Source: Ailurus styani
Lineage: Eukaryota; Chordata; Mammalia; Carnivora; Ailuridae
Assembly: GCA_002007465.1 (NCBI GenBank)
Contig: LNAC01000035.1
Coordinates: forward strand, 7,222,445 to 7,286,444
DNA length: 64,000 bases
Reading direction: 5' to 3'
Of the stretch, positions 10,800-24,583 are shown piece after piece. The position numbers and the translations under genes were made by a program. The first letter of the stretch is position 1. Every line of letters begins with the position of its first letter. The notes under the pieces are model-generated. The model did not search any database and had not been told where the DNA came from. It saw nothing but the letters and a program-made list of their open reading frames with translations.

Positions 10800-11450
10800 C
10801 GCTGAGGTTCCGCACGGCGGCGTGGCGGGGGCCCGGCGCCCTTGACTTCCAACAGGGGCAAGTGCTCTAGGGTCCTCAGGCCCCCACCCCCACCCTGCCG
10901 GGCTCCTTGGGCACCGAACCCAGGGCGGCCCGCGCACCGAGCCGTTGCGTTTGAACCCACAGAGGGATTCCGGCGCTGGACGGGGAGGGTGTGGGAGCCA
11001 CCGGCACGCAAATCAGCCCAGGCCGCTGCACCCTGCGCGGCCCGCGGAGACAGAGCCCTGCTGGGCCGTGGGGCCGCTGGCCCAGGCCGAGTCCAGCCCC
11101 GTGCGGGGGGCGCGGCAGGTGTCTGCTGGGAGCGCTGGGGCGGGCCGCCGGGGGCCGCACTCCGGGGGGTCTTCCTGGCCCGCCGAGGCAGAGCGGCGCT
11201 GGAGAGGGGGCCGGGGGCGGGGCGGGGGCCGAGCTAGGAGGGGCTCGGCGGGCCGTTGGCCCTCGGGGTGCGCGGGGGTCCCTGGGAAGGCCCGACTGAG
11301 AACTTGATGGCGGGCCCCGCCCCGATGGCCCCTAGCGCAGAGCCGGTCCGCGCGGCTGGGCGGGCGAGAATGGGCTGAGCCGCAGGCGCCGCAGGGTGTC
11401 ACGGGCGCAGCGCGGAGAGGGAGTGCCAGGGACTGTGGGGAGAGCCCGCC
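10800..11450. promoter_or_regulatory. CpG island, probable C1orf94 promoter
   Basis: A sharp block of very high GC content with dense CpG, unlike both flanks. It contains consecutive Sp1-type GC boxes near 11213-11228 (GGGGGCGGGGCGGGGG). It lies 400-1050 bp upstream of the C1orf94 start codon, and I see no TATA box at a plausible position. In human, CSMD2 starts about 1 kb upstream in the opposite direction, so the island may serve both genes. That is inference; the transcription start is not visible from sequence. Confidence 0.75.
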
Positions 11451-11849
11451 CTCCCCCTCCAGCTGTTCCCAGATGTCATTCTGCCCGCCCAGGCGCCTGG
11501 TTCTTGAGCTCAGGGGGATTCCACGGTTACTAAGCTACTGGTTTTTGTTGACTTTCAAATATTTTCTTCTAAGGGAGAGGGGGAGTGGGGCAAAAGTCGG
11601 GAAAGAGCAAATAAAAACAAATCAAAATAAGCTCCCCCTCCCCAAAAGAAAGCTGTCCTCCATCCACCACTCACACACAAATCCAAGGGCTCTGAACATA
11701 GTCACCTTGCTGAGACAACAGCCGGACAGAACTGACCTGCTTCTGCCCATCCTCATCTCCCTTTCTGGTGGATGAGGGGTGGTGGTGGATGGTCCCCCTG
11801 TCTGCGAGCCCTGGGTGGACAAAGGGGCTTCGGGAAAGAGAGGAGGAGG
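11451..11849 (+). other. C1orf94: Probable 5' leader of C1orf94 with upstream ATGs
   Basis: Non-coding stretch between the CpG island and the ATG at 11850. It holds several upstream ATGs: one at 11473 opens a frame of about 100 codons that stops at 11775, and one at 11779 opens an overlapping out-of-frame ORF to 11967. Whether these lie in the mRNA depends on the unmapped start site. I see no splice site here that I would trust. Confidence 0.4.
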
Positions 11850-12100
11850 ATGGCCAGTGGGAATGGGCTCCCTTCATCCTCGGCCCTGGTGGCCAAGCAC
11901 ACCTCCGCCCTGGGCCCATTCCCCAGATATACCTGGATCCACCAGGACACACCCCAAGACAACTTAGACAAGACTTGCCATGAAATCTGGAAGAGAGTTC
12001 AAGGCCTGCCTGAGGCCTTGCAGCCCAGGACCTCGAAGGAACAGCTCTCCACTCCCATGGCTGGGACTCCAAGAGACAACGGGCTCAGCTTCCAGGAAGA
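11850..12100 (+). CDS. C1orf94: C1orf94 coding exon 1
   Basis: Encodes residues 1-83 plus two bases of codon 84. The ATG at 11850 has A at -3 and G at +4, and the protein starts [16 protein letters not shown] as in human, which is why I chose it over the in-frame ATG at 11772 (26 codons upstream, glycine/arginine-rich extension). The donor after 12100 is AAGA|GTGAGT. The segment includes [17 protein letters not shown] and ends in SFQEE, where the last Glu codon is completed by the first base of exon 2. Confidence 0.93.
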
Positions 12101-15100
12101 GTGAGTGTCCCCCTCTGTGGCTGGCATCAAGGGAGGTGGGAGGAGCTGAGGTCCAACCTTCTGGGGGAATGTTCTGGCCCCTTGTTCAGTCTGGTTAAAC
12201 CCTAAAGGCTGTATGCTTTTCCTCCACCTGTCATGGTCCTTTGTCCAATCTTTACAGGGGAGGTGACTGGGGTCCTGGAGTTACCTGGGGCAAGGGCCAG
12301 ACCAGGGCCATATTTCTGCTGCCTCTTTACCAGCTCACTAAGGGGACATTTTTCCTCTTGCATAGGCAACCCAGATGTAGATCTGAGGACGTTGAAACCC
12401 ACACTGGCCTGGGCTGAGGGTCAGACGCTCATGGCTTTCCCTGGGGGCAACTCTGTGATACTTTCCCTTTCCCAACCCCCAAAGCCTAGGCATTGGCACA
12501 GATGAGCCTGGTGGTTTTAAACCACATCTGGAATTCCCTAATACAGGGAGCAGCTGTCCCATTCAGCCTCCACAGAAGCCGCTGCAAGAGCGCACATCAA
12601 AATATTTACTGGGAAGGCATTGACATATTCAGAGGGCACAATAGAAAATTAAAGTGCGGGAAGATGGCTGTAAATAGCCTTTTTTCCTGGATGGGAAATC
12701 CTGTGTCTGGGAAACACAGAACTTCATGTTGGGCAGATATTGTTGGGGATGGATATTCACTAGGAGAGGAAGGAGAGAGCTCATTAGGAAAAGCCCGAAA
12801 AGCACCATGGTCTTCAATGCCACTGCTGAGCCCACTTTCAATGTTGGGCATCCTCAGAGTGGGCTGCAAACATTAATTACTCCTCCCAGAGTCCCTATGA
12901 GCCAGGTATTAGTGTCCCCATTTTACAGATGGACTAAGTGTTAATAATTAAGTGCTAATTAAAGACTAAGTGAAAATTAAGTGTCGCCTGTTCCAACACA
13001 TGCTCCAGTTAAGCTCAGAGATGCTAGAGTAGGGGGACCATGTAGGCAATTATCCACTGTGTCTGGTTTCAGGGATTTCCATGAAAGAGCTAGGAAGAGG
13101 CAAAGCAGAACTGCTACCCATGTGTGCACTACCTGCTGTCCCCTCTCGGCCTGCAGACGAAGGTGGAAGGCACTTTGGCTATGATTGCTCATCCTGCTCT
13201 GTGCTCAGCACGACAAGGCTGGGTTGGGAATGGCCCGTCTACCGCCAAAATCCTGCTGTCCAGCCCTCCAGTGACACTGAGCCCCCCTCCCCTGCCTGTT
13301 GCCATCTGTTCCGGGATAGGGCCTTGGCAGGGGGCCCTTGGGGCTGTGCTCAGCACTCAGTGTCCAAGAAGCTGATTGTCCACTTTGTGGACCAGGGGTC
13401 AGTGGCAATTTCCAGTAGATGGCACCCTCTCTGCCAGGTCATACTGAGTTAATGGAGACAGACTCTACTTCCAGTCTGCGCTTGGCCCAGAAGTGAACTG
13501 GTACACCTTTGGCCTTGATGTTGTTCCTCTGCAAATTGAGGATGATGTGGCCTGCCTGGTTCACCTCAGTGTGGATAAGGAGGATCCCATGTGGTAGACC
13601 CAGGACCCTCCCCCACCCCGAAAGCTGCATTAGGCAAAGGAGGCTGTCCTTTAATGGAATTCTCAGAGTTTAGGAGGTTTTTCTCTGTTGCTGCTGCTGG
13701 CTTCAATTGGGGCTTTTCACACTCTGCTCATAGACCCGCAGGTGCTTCAAGGGGCCATCCTAGAATCAAGGGGCCTGGATGCTTGGCCCCCATCCCGACT
13801 TCAGCCAGAGGGCTGTTTGGCACTTTGGGGTCTTGCTTCCTGGAATTCTCCATCAGCTGCATTTGGGAAAAACAAACAAACAAACAAATAATGGTTTTGC
13901 TACTGAGAAGGGAGCCAGGGGAAACTTGCGCCTGAGATGAATAACCAATGTCAGAACCCTGTAGACATCAACCAAATAGAACCCGAGAAGCTCTTTTTGC
14001 AATCAAGGCAGCGCGTTCGGCGCTGCACCCGCTGCGGGATCTGTTTAACTTCTGTGAGCTTGAGTTTCCTCATCTGCCAAGGGCAGCCCATTACTGCCAT
14101 CTCGGAGGGCTGTTGGGATGATTCAATGGGATATTTAAACATTCCTGGTAATAACCATAATCACTAGGATTTGTATAGATTCCTTGTAATAATAATGATG
14201 ATGATGATCTCTTTAAGCCCTGCCATTATTCCATGATGTTGGTACTATTTTAAACTCCCCCTTTTTTTGACTTTGTATTATGCAGATGTTTCCGTGCATA
14301 AAATAGAATAGGATGGTGAATGTCTGTGTGTCTGTCACCAAGGCTCATTAATTACCACACTTGGGCCATTCTTGGTTCCAGTCCTCCCTCCAAGGTTTTT
14401 AAATGAAATCCTTTTTCACAGATGAGGTCACGGGTTGGAGGGGTTCATTTCTCTGCCTGAGGCCCGGCGGTTAGGAAGTGGCGGAATTTCAGAAAGCAAA
14501 CCCGAGTTCATCTTAGCTACTTTGTGAGAGATAGTGTGGGCTATGTTCTCCTGGAAATGGAAGCATCTTTTGGATCATTATAATATTTGGCAGCCCCATG
14601 TTCTGAATGGTCACACATAGACAATGGTTTTCTAATCCAATGAGCTGTACAGTGTGTCTCTGAAATGGCTTCAAGCCCACAAAACACCTCTCAGCTAATC
14701 TTCCCACCACTTCATTTGTAGACCTGGTTTGGGTGATATTTTCTGCTATCAGGGTGGCTAGATAAGTAAATTCTAAAACTCTTGTTAGCCAGGAATTTTT
14801 TCTTGACACAATCCCTCTATATCACAAAACCCCAGACATCTCAAGGCTGAAAGGGACACTGGAGGCCTTCTTCTGCTGTTTGAATCTCTTCCTCAACATC
14901 TTTGCCAAGTGATTATCCGCTTGTACACTTGCTTAAATGGAGAAGCTCACCACCTCCTAAGGCAGCCCCTTGCCTCACTATGAATGCTGGCTGTCAAAAG
15001 ACCATATTCTTCCTATATTGAATCTATCTCTATCAAACTCAGACCCATTGATCTGGGTTCAGATCAGTGGAGTTAGGGCTCCAAACTTAATCAATCCCCT

Positions 15101-18100
15101 CATTCTCTCCATAGCCCTTTAGATATTAAAAGATGGCAAACAATATTCTTCCTAGGATTTCTTATTTCTGTAGCTGATCATCTCTGGTTTTCTAAGTTTC
15201 CCCCCACGTGTGCTGTCCCGTTGGCAGCGTGGTAACCAGAACCAAGTACAGGAATCCTGGTACGATCCAGTTCATGCGGACTCGATCTTCTCTGTTTCTA
15301 TTCTGTATTCGTGGTAATGGTGACTAATGCCACATTAACTTTTCTCCATGAGCCAGCTTCATTTTGTGGGTGCATTTGGAATTCATTCATTCATTCATTC
15401 AATTATTCATTTAGCAAATACTTAATAAGCATCACCTATGTGCCTGGCACTGTACTAGGGAGCGAGCAAGATAGAACTGTGACCTGGATAAGTCTTTCCT
15501 TGGAGCTTACAGTCAAGTAGGGTACAGAAACAGAAAACAAGTAAATAAAATACTGTGATAGTTTTGGAACATGAAAAGATAGGTATTCTAGTTGGAGGAA
15601 ACCAAACACATAAAAGTCAGCCGGATAATTTCAGATTGCAATGAGCCCTCTGATGGAAATAAAACCACATCAGGGGAAAGCAGCCTTCAGTGTAGGGTGG
15701 TCAGGGACGGGCTCTGTGAGGAGACACGGTCATGTGATCTGAAACCTGGATCCCAAGAAGGAGCCAGTCAGGGGAAATCCAGGGAAGGGCGTCCAGGCAA
15801 GAGGGAAGAGTGACCATGAAGGGCCCGACGTAGCAGTGAGCACAGAGATGGGCTGAGGGACCTCGGGGCTGGGGCAGGGGTGTGATGGGACACAGAACAA
15901 GGTGATATTGGAGGCAGGCTGATGAGGTGTAGGTGGCCTGGGGGAATCACTGTAGTGAGTGTGGATTTGATTCTTGGTGTGACGGGACACATGTGAAGGC
16001 TTGAAGGGAGAGTAGCATGAGCAGACTCACTGATTTTTAAAGACCTCTCTAGCTGCTGTGTGGACAGGGTGTGTGGGTCTGAGAGAGGAGGTGGGAAGAC
16101 CTCTGAAACATGCCCCAGTGGTCCAGCTGAGGAGCCAGGGCAGTGGTGGCTGGATCCGAGTGGCTGAAATGGAGACGGAAGAAACGGGAGAGTCAGAGGC
16201 TATTCTGCAAGGAGCCAGCAGGCCTGCTGGCATTCGGGGTACACAGAGACAGCAAGGCTATGCTGAGGTTTTCCACCTGAGCCACTGACTGGACTGGGGG
16301 CATTTCCCGAGGTGGGGAAGAAATGGGAGAAATGGGCTTTCAGGGAGAGATCACTAATTCTGTCTAGTATTCATTAAACTCCAGAATCTTAACTCAGCTA
16401 TCTTTTAAGTAGACTTAAATTTGGGCTTATAGCACTGTGGCAAGCCACCTCCAGACTCACAGCCTAGGTCCATGTGTTCCCTCGTTCTCCCATCACTGAC
16501 CCAGTTTTGGGTTTGCTCTTGACTCTGTTGCCCTGACTGGGACGTGGCATTTGTTCATTCCTTTGTTTACAGATTCATTCAACAAATGCTCACAGTTGCC
16601 TTCTGGGTGCCAGGCCCTATGCTGGGTCCCATGATCTACGCTGGGTCACACGATCCAGAGATAAGCAGGACAGGAGCTCTTCTCTCAAAGAGCTCCCCCT
16701 CTAGTGGCTGGGATGGACCCAGATACCACAACGAGATTCAACAGTATTTAGTGTGCACCTACTGCACGCCTGATAAAGTACTCAAACAAATACAGTGGTG
16801 GGAAAGATAGGGACAGTCTCTGACCTTCACGGACCTTCAGCGTCTTGAGGAAGGCAGATCACAACATATAACCATTACCGTGCTGATGAAGTCCCAGTGC
16901 CATGAGAGCACACTGAGGGGGACACAGAGGCTGGGCTTGGGGCCCAGGGAAAGCTTCCTGGAGAAGGCGGTGGGAGGGGAGCTGGAAGGTCAAGAGACAA
17001 GATCCCTTCAGTGTACTTGTGATGAAGGGTACAGAGATGGCCCCTTGGGAGCAGATGATGGCAGGATTGTCACTGCAAAGGGAGTCCATGGTGGCATCTC
17101 CTGAGCTGGGTCTTGAGAAAAGAGAAGAGCCTACAGAAAGCATCCTGCAGGTGCACAGAAGGACAGGCAGCTCCCTGGAGATGGCATGTCATGCGTGGGG
17201 GTAGATGAGAGTGGAGCGGTGGCCTGGGGCTTGCTAGGTGCGGCTACCTTCTCTGGAGGCTTCTGGGCCCTCAGGCAGCACTAGAGAAACTTCCCACGTC
17301 CCCAACTCAGACAGAACTCGGTCTGCAGCATCAGAAGGCTTTGGTGGGTGTTACCCTGAGCCAGACCTAAGGAGGAAGATAATTCTATACAAAGAAAGGA
17401 AATCTACTTAAGTATTTAAAAAATAGAAACAGGGGCACCTGGGTGGTTCAGTGGGTTAAAGCCTCTGCCTTTGGCTCAGGTCATGATCTCAGGGTCCTGG
17501 GATCGAGCCCCGAATCAGCCTCCCTGCTCAGCGAGGAGCCTGCTTCCTCCTCTCTCTCTGCCTGCCTCTCTGCCTACTTGTGATCTCTCTCTGCAAGAGA
17601 AGAAAATAAAATAAATAAAAATCTTAAAAAAAAACAAAAACAGAAATGATTTCCTGATTGACAGCCTTCTGAGGTATCTATCTCAAGAAGGAAGAGGGCT
17701 GTTCTGCATTTGCTTTGGGAAATCCTCAGTTTGCACCCACTGACCCGTCCTCCAGGCTGGCGGGGCCCCTGGGACTTGGAACTCAAGGTGCTGCCTTCTT
17801 GAAGCTGTTCTCCCAACAAACCAATCTTTTGTGCTATGGTTATTTGAACAAGTGAATGAATCTCTCTTTCCTAGAAAAGTTGCTTGGGAGATTTGCTCAC
17901 TTCTTTTATTTTTACTATTTTTTTTAAAAAGTTTGAACCTTGGTAATGGGTGCGATTAGGGCAAGACTCACATACAGAAATGCAGACTGGTGTCCTAGAG
18001 CAGAAGCCAGCTCCGAAGAGCTTTGGAGTCTGGTGCTCTAGGCTAGAGTTTTCTCCTTTCTAAGAGGTCAAACGTTTCAGAATCTGAGGAAAGCTGCCGT

Positions 18101-21100
18101 GTACTCTTTTGCCTAAAACACACCCTTATATCCCTTCACATTTTGTGAATGGCAGAGACCCCCTGCCCCGGGTTGGAATCCGTTTCTCCTGGACACTAAG
18201 TGTCTTCCTCCCTTACCCTTCCTGGGGCTGGGTCTCTGCCACTGCTGTGACCCCGGTCATGTTGACATCCTCTATCCTGGTTGTCAGGTGAATTAGTGCA
18301 CAAAATGGCAGATGGAGGTTTAAGGTCTCCCAACCCTTCTCTCCTCCCCTCACCTTCAGCATGGTCTTCGACTCCTTGCCTCCCTGCCGCTCTCTTTTCT
18401 GCCAATTTCAGAACATCTCATCCAGCTGTGTCTGGTTCCTTTCCTTCCTGGATGTGCTTCGCCCTTCACCTGCTTCATATTCCAGAAGCAGGTCAACAGT
18501 GCTGCTCAGGAAACTCCCATGGCTCCTTCATTGTCTTCTGAACCCCTTGACCATGGTCTTTGTGTTGGCCCTGCCCACATGTCTAGCTGCATGTCTTGCT
18601 GCTCTTCTCCAAACTCTCTGTAAGCTGAGATGAGCCATCAGCAGGTGCACAGCTCCTTGCTTTTGCTTGGGGTAGTCCATAGCCGGGAATGCCTTTCTTC
18701 CATATCTCTGCCTATTGAAACCCTATTTATCCTTAAAAATGTAGAGTAAGTGTGTCATCCCTTGAATATTTCATGGCTCACCCATTCAAAATTTCTTTTC
18801 TTCCTCTCTCCTCCATGTTCTTCCTTTTGATTTAAATACGTAATTATACTTTCTGTTTTTCCTAAGAGTTTCTGTTTTTTCCCCTAAGAGTTTCAAGGTG
18901 GCTCAGGAAACAATAAAATAAGGAAACAGGTGGATTACAATCCCAACACACTTCCTAGCTGTAACAAGTGGCTCAGACTTTCTGTGCCCTGTTTTCCTCA
19001 TCTGAAAAATGGAAAGAGTTGTAGTGACCAGCCACCTTAAAGGACTATTGTGGAGGTTAATGAAAGAATGCATGCGAAGCTCACACAGCACCTGGCATAA
19101 GATAAGGACTCTAAGTTATCATCATCATTATCACCATCATTGTTTTGATCCAGGGTAAAATAACAGGGTTTAAGTCATCAAGAATGGTACGAGGGGAGGA
19201 AACTTATATACCTGAAAACCTAAGTTAATGGAATCTACTCAACCAAGGATAGCATTTTGCTCTGAGTTTCTTGGCAGCCAGGGCAGAGAGTGGGAACATA
19301 GCAGTTGGTTTCTGTACCTTCTATCATCTAATAAGAGAAAACAGGAGAGATCATCGGGAGACACCAGCGTTTCCCTAGCTCTAAGGACTGTGAGGTAAGG
19401 GTCTTTACACGAGGGTGACAGAATGGAAAAGTTGGTTCAGGCCCAACTCTCATGTTGACCTTTGGCCAAAGGGGAGGACACAGCATTCCATGGCATCTGC
19501 TGCTATGGTTCAGGCACAAGGTTTCTGATCATCAAGCACATATTGTACACTGCCTTGTGGCAACAATCCCTCCTCTCCCACTTGACCATGGCTCCTTAAG
19601 GGCAAGGACTGTGTCTTACTCATCTTTGTCTCCCAGTGCCCAGCTGAGTTCCTGGCACTTGGTGGCTGCTATGCAGTGTGTATGAATGAATGAGGAAGTG
19701 AATGATGGATGGACCATAAAAATGCCACTGCAAGGAGGGTGAGGCCCGGAGGTGGCCAGGATCCAAGCAAGGGCTCACAGTCATCAGAGGAAGCCTTGAG
19801 TGACCCAAGGACAGAATAACAATAAGGCAAGACATTGCAGGGTTTTTTCCTCCTTCTGCCTAAGCTGCAGAGAGGGGAACTAACATTTTCTTGTACATCT
19901 GATATATGCCAGGCTCTATGTTTTAATTTTCTGTTTATCTCCTTGTCTTAGCAACCCTTCCCAGTAGATGGTTGATATTACTCCCACTTTACAGATGAGG
20001 AAACCAAGGCTCAGACTCTAGGCAACTTGCCCAGAGTCCTCCTGCTAGGAGGGGGCTGAGCAGAGCTAGGAGCCCCGTGAGGCTTTAAGTCCTGAGTCCT
20101 TCCTGGACACCAGGAACCCATCAGGATAGCCCTTCCATGTGTGCTTAGCACCAAGAGCCATGAGCAGCCGAGGGAAGATGAATCATGATTAACGTCCCAT
20201 GTCCCGTGTCCCCCTTTTTAATTTAATTTTATGGTTTCGGGAGCTGTGTCGCAGGTTGTGGGAGCCTGCAGAGATGGGCCACTGGTGGTTTGGTTTAATC
20301 CCCTTTTTAATATCTTTGTTGCAACATTCTTTCCAATTCAGCTCCCAAGTCACATTAAAAAAATACCTCTTCCTTAGGGTAAGCCTTCTCTTATTAAACA
20401 GATTCAAATGAAAAGTTTTAAAGATAATTTGAACAATACGAATCACACTGTGGCTCCGCAGATGCCGCTGAAGTTCCTTTGCTGCTGTACTCATTCCTCA
20501 GCAGGTCCTGTCTCAGTCTCCGGCTCCCTGAGTCTCCCACCCCAAAACCTGGCCAGTCCCAGATGCAACCCTCACCAGCCTCCTGTTTCTCAGCTCTTCC
20601 TGGGGGATGAGGGTCCGGGAGGGGTGGGGGGGAGGTGTCCCACTTCCCTGTGCCTATCTGCCTTCTCTGTTCCACCTGCTGGAGGTAAATTCACACAGGC
20701 TGGGTGTTTCATTTGCATCAAAATCATAGAGGGGGTTAGGGGGTAGGCTTACCTGTTCAGAATGCAGATACCCGGGGCCCGTTCTGGACCAAAGGAAAGG
20801 CCATCTCCCCAAGAGTGCCCGGGAATCTGCATTTGGAACTGTTGCCCCACGTGACTCCTGTGCATTTGTATGAAAGTTCTCTGGGTACTTTGGGGTCAAA
20901 GATGACAGAGCCTCAGGTTTAAAAGGGACACAGCTTTGAGAAGGTGTTCCAAAGTAGCGTGGGAAGGGAGGAATCAGAGCTTTATGGAGTGAGCTGTGTC
21001 TTCCAGGGATGGACCTCATAAAAAATGGGCTCTACCCGATGTGAAGGTCTTTGCTGAAAAGTGAGAAGAACACCAAGTCCAGGCTTGCTGTTGGGGCAGC

Positions 21101-23945
21101 TGAGGGATTTCACAGGGTTACCCCCTTTAATCCTGAGTGCTGTCCCCATTCCCTCGGTGCAGCTGACAAGACTGAGGTTCTGGGGACATCTCCCTCCCAC
21201 ACCCCCACACCCCCCAGCCAGCTGGGCCCCAGGCCGGCTGTGAAGGGTCAGCAGCTCTCTCCTCGGAGCTGCTAACATTTGCATAGCGCTCCTTACAGTT
21301 TACCGAGTGCTTCACGTTCACCGGTTTCACTTAATCCTCCTGCAGCCTGCAGGGTGGAGGAGGGGCGGGAGGTCGAGGCTTCTGGAGGCCCCCAGCCCCG
21401 CTGCTCCCCCAGACGTCCCAGCAGACTGAGCTCAGGCGGCTCCTGGGTACCTCTGGGAGACAGGTGCGTGGGCCCTGGGGTGGCAAGTGAATCTGCCACT
21501 TCTCTCAGGTGCCCCCTCCCCCTGAAACTGAGCCCTTCAGAGCCCGGGCCCCTCACCGTGGGCATGGGTGGAATCCACCCTCCTCATTCCTTTCCTTCCT
21601 GCTGGTTCTCTGCAAGCCCATGGCAGTGTATGTGTGTCTGTGCGTGCTGTGCGTGTTGGGTGTATGTGTATAGGGCTGTGGGAGCTGTGTGGGGTGTGTG
21701 CGTGGGTGAGGTGTTCACACGAGTGTGCATGGACGTGGTGTATGTGTGTGCACGTGAGTGTGGGCAGTGACTGTGGTATGTGTGTGCACGGCTGTGGTGT
21801 GTGTACAGGGAGGGAGATCCATGGTGGTTCAGTGAATCTTGCATCTGGAGGAGAGGGAAGATAAAAGACACAAGGTAGCTTGGACCCAGACGAGTGTGTC
21901 CCTTCCTTCCACGCTGGGCAGGGCGCCCTGGGTTTCTGCTCCTCATGCAGACAGGAAGACCCAGAAATGTCAAGCGTGGGTTGGCACCAGGCGGGACAGC
22001 AGAGCCTCTGCCTCTGTGACAAAGGCCTCTCCTTGTCTGTGGCCTTTTGGGGTCTCCTCCCTACCCCCACTCACCTGCCCACCAAGTTCTGCCTTCTGCC
22101 TCCTCCTCCCTGTTCCTGGCTGGCTCCCTGGCCTCTGGCCTCCTGCACCTGAGGTGAGAGAAAGGAACTGAATTGCAGGTCACCCTGTCTGAAAGGACAG
22201 AGCTGGGGTTCAAGTGCAGGTCTCCTGATGGTGAAGGCCTGGCTCCTTCTCCCACTTCTACCATTTGGAGCAATGTAGGGCAGTGGCTACGGGTGAAGGC
22301 TCGGAGCCATGTGGCCTTGGACCCAACCCTGCTCTCCGGTGAACTTGAAGTTACCTTTCAGACTTCCTGAGCCTCGGTTTCCTCTTTCTAAATTGAGAAT
22401 GAAGATGCTGCCCACCCTTCCTAGTTGTGGAGAAGACAAGCCCCATGCGTAACACCTGGTACCCAGTAGACACAGGCCCTAGACCCCTCCTGTCACTCCT
22501 CTGAGCTGCTCCCTGGATGAAAAATACCCAAGTCTGGCCTTTCCTTGCTGAAATCTCTCCAGTGGCTTCCCTGCACCTCTCATCACTCCGAGGCCTGGCA
22601 CACACTGCCTCCTGCTCTTATCTCTGACGTCACCTCATGTGACCCCCACCTCACGTGACCCCTTCATGTGCCCCATGCACTTGAGCATCAGTCCCTCCAA
22701 TGCACTAAGCCCTTTTCTGCCTCATAGCCTTCATGTGTGCCGTTCCCTGTGTCTGGAAAGCTATTCCTTGCATTCTTTACCTGAATATATTCTTCTATCT
22801 TTTCTCCCCCAGCTTAAATGACACTTCCTCAATGAGGCTTTTTTCACTCTCCTAACCTAGGTGTGTGCCCCTAGTATTGTCCTACGCAGTTTCTCACTCT
22901 GGGTTTTCAGAGCAATGTGGCGCAGGGTTTGGGAAGGGTAGCATGTGAACAAGATTGCCTCAGTTCATTCCTGTTGTTACCTCTCAATTCTGGGACCTTG
23001 GAAAAATTACCTAACTTCTCTGTCTCTTTGCTTCTTCCTTTTTAAAAAGTCTATCTCTCTGTGCCAGTTTGCTTTTGATCTATGACAAACCACCCCAAAT
23101 CCACAACTAACCACTTAGCTCCCATTTCTGTGGGTCAGCAATCTGACCTGGGTTCAGTTGAGTGGTTCTTCGGGGAGGGGCTGGGCCTGACTGCACGTGG
23201 CTCCCGTTCACCCAGGTCTGCAGTCAGCTGGGTGTGGCAATGGGTGGCCCGGGGACCTTGGGGTTTCCTCCATGGCCTGTGTCATCCTCTGGCAGGCTCT
23301 CCTGAGTTTGTGCTCCCAGAGGTTGCTAAGTCCCAAGACAAACAAGGGATGAGGCCCTAATGTCCAAGCACTTTATGAGTCTCTGCTCATTGTTCTTTTC
23401 TGTATGAAATATATTTTGTTTTTAATTTGGATTCCATTTCTATTGAAATATAGTTGACATACTATATTATATTAGTTTCAGGTGTACAACGTAGGGATTC
23501 AACATTTATATACATTACAAAATGATTACTCTAAGTCTTGTCACCATCTGTCGCCAAGCAAAGTTATTACAGTACAATGTTATTGACTATATTCCCTATG
23601 CTGTACTTTACATCCCTGTGGCTCGTGTATTTTATAACAGAAAGTTCGCACCTCTTAATTCCCTTCACCTGTGTTGCCATTCCTTCTTCCCCTCTGGCAA
23701 CCACTGGTTTGTTCTCAGTATTTATGAGTCCATTTCCATTTTGTTTTGGTTGTTCATTTGTTTTCTTTTTCAGATTTCACATATAAGTGAAATCATACAG
23801 CATTTGTCTTTCTCCATCTGTCTTGTTTGACTTAGCATAATACCCTTTAGGTCCATCCATGTTGTCGCAAATGGCAAGATTTCATTCTTTTTGAAGGCTG
23901 AGTAATATTCTTGTGTGAGTGTGTGCATTTGTGTGTGTGCATGTG

Positions 23946-23977
<32 letters not shown>

Positions 23978-24036
23978 CACCACATCTTCTTTATTCATCT
24001 ATTGATGGACACTTATNATTTGTGTGTGTGCATGTG

Positions 24037-24068
<32 letters not shown>

Positions 24069-24546
24069 CACCACATCTTCTTTATTCATCTATTGATGGA
24101 CACTTATGTTGCTTACAGATCTTGGCTATTGTAAATAATGCTGCAGTGAACATAGGGATGCAGATATCTTTCCAAATTGCAGTGTTTTCATTTTATTTGG
24201 ATAAGTACCCAGAAGTAGAATTGCTGGCCTGGATGGTGTTTTTATTTTTATTTCTTGAGGAGCCTCCATACTATTCTGCAGAGCGCCTGCACCAATTTAC
24301 ATTCCCAGCAATGGTGCCTGAGGGTCCCCTCTTTCCCATATCCTCACCAATACTTGGTATTTTTTTGTCTGCTTGACAGTAACCATTCTGACAGGTGTAA
24401 GGTGATACTTTATTATGGTTTTGATTTGCATTTCCCTGATGATGAGTGATGTTGAGCAACTTTTCATGTGTCTGTTGGCCATCTGTATTCTTCTTTGGAA
24501 AAATGTCTATTAGGTTCTCTGCCCATTTTAAATCAGATTAGTTTTC

Positions 24547-24583
<37 letters not shown>

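Noticed and set aside
10842..11402. Several Ala/Gly/Arg/Pro-rich frames of 94-131 codons
   Set aside because: They are typical chance frames in a CpG island (few stop codons at high GC). None looks like a signal peptide or known N-terminus.
9000..11500. CSMD2 first exon on the minus strand
   Set aside because: Expected nearby from human gene order, but no frame starting with ATG, leader-like hydrophobic run and splice donor was recognisable. I therefore list no CSMD2 feature.
11772..11849. In-frame upstream ATG as the C1orf94 start
   Set aside because: It would add a 26-residue Gly/Arg-rich extension that I do not recall in the human protein. The ATG at 11850 has a better context and matches the recalled N-terminus.
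21568..21864. Cys/Val-rich plus-strand and His/Thr-rich minus-strand frames
   Set aside because: They are translations of a TG/CA-rich repeat region.
23915..24376. 153-codon plus-strand frame crossing the N
   Set aside because: It reads antisense through L1 and the assembly duplication, so it has no coding meaning.
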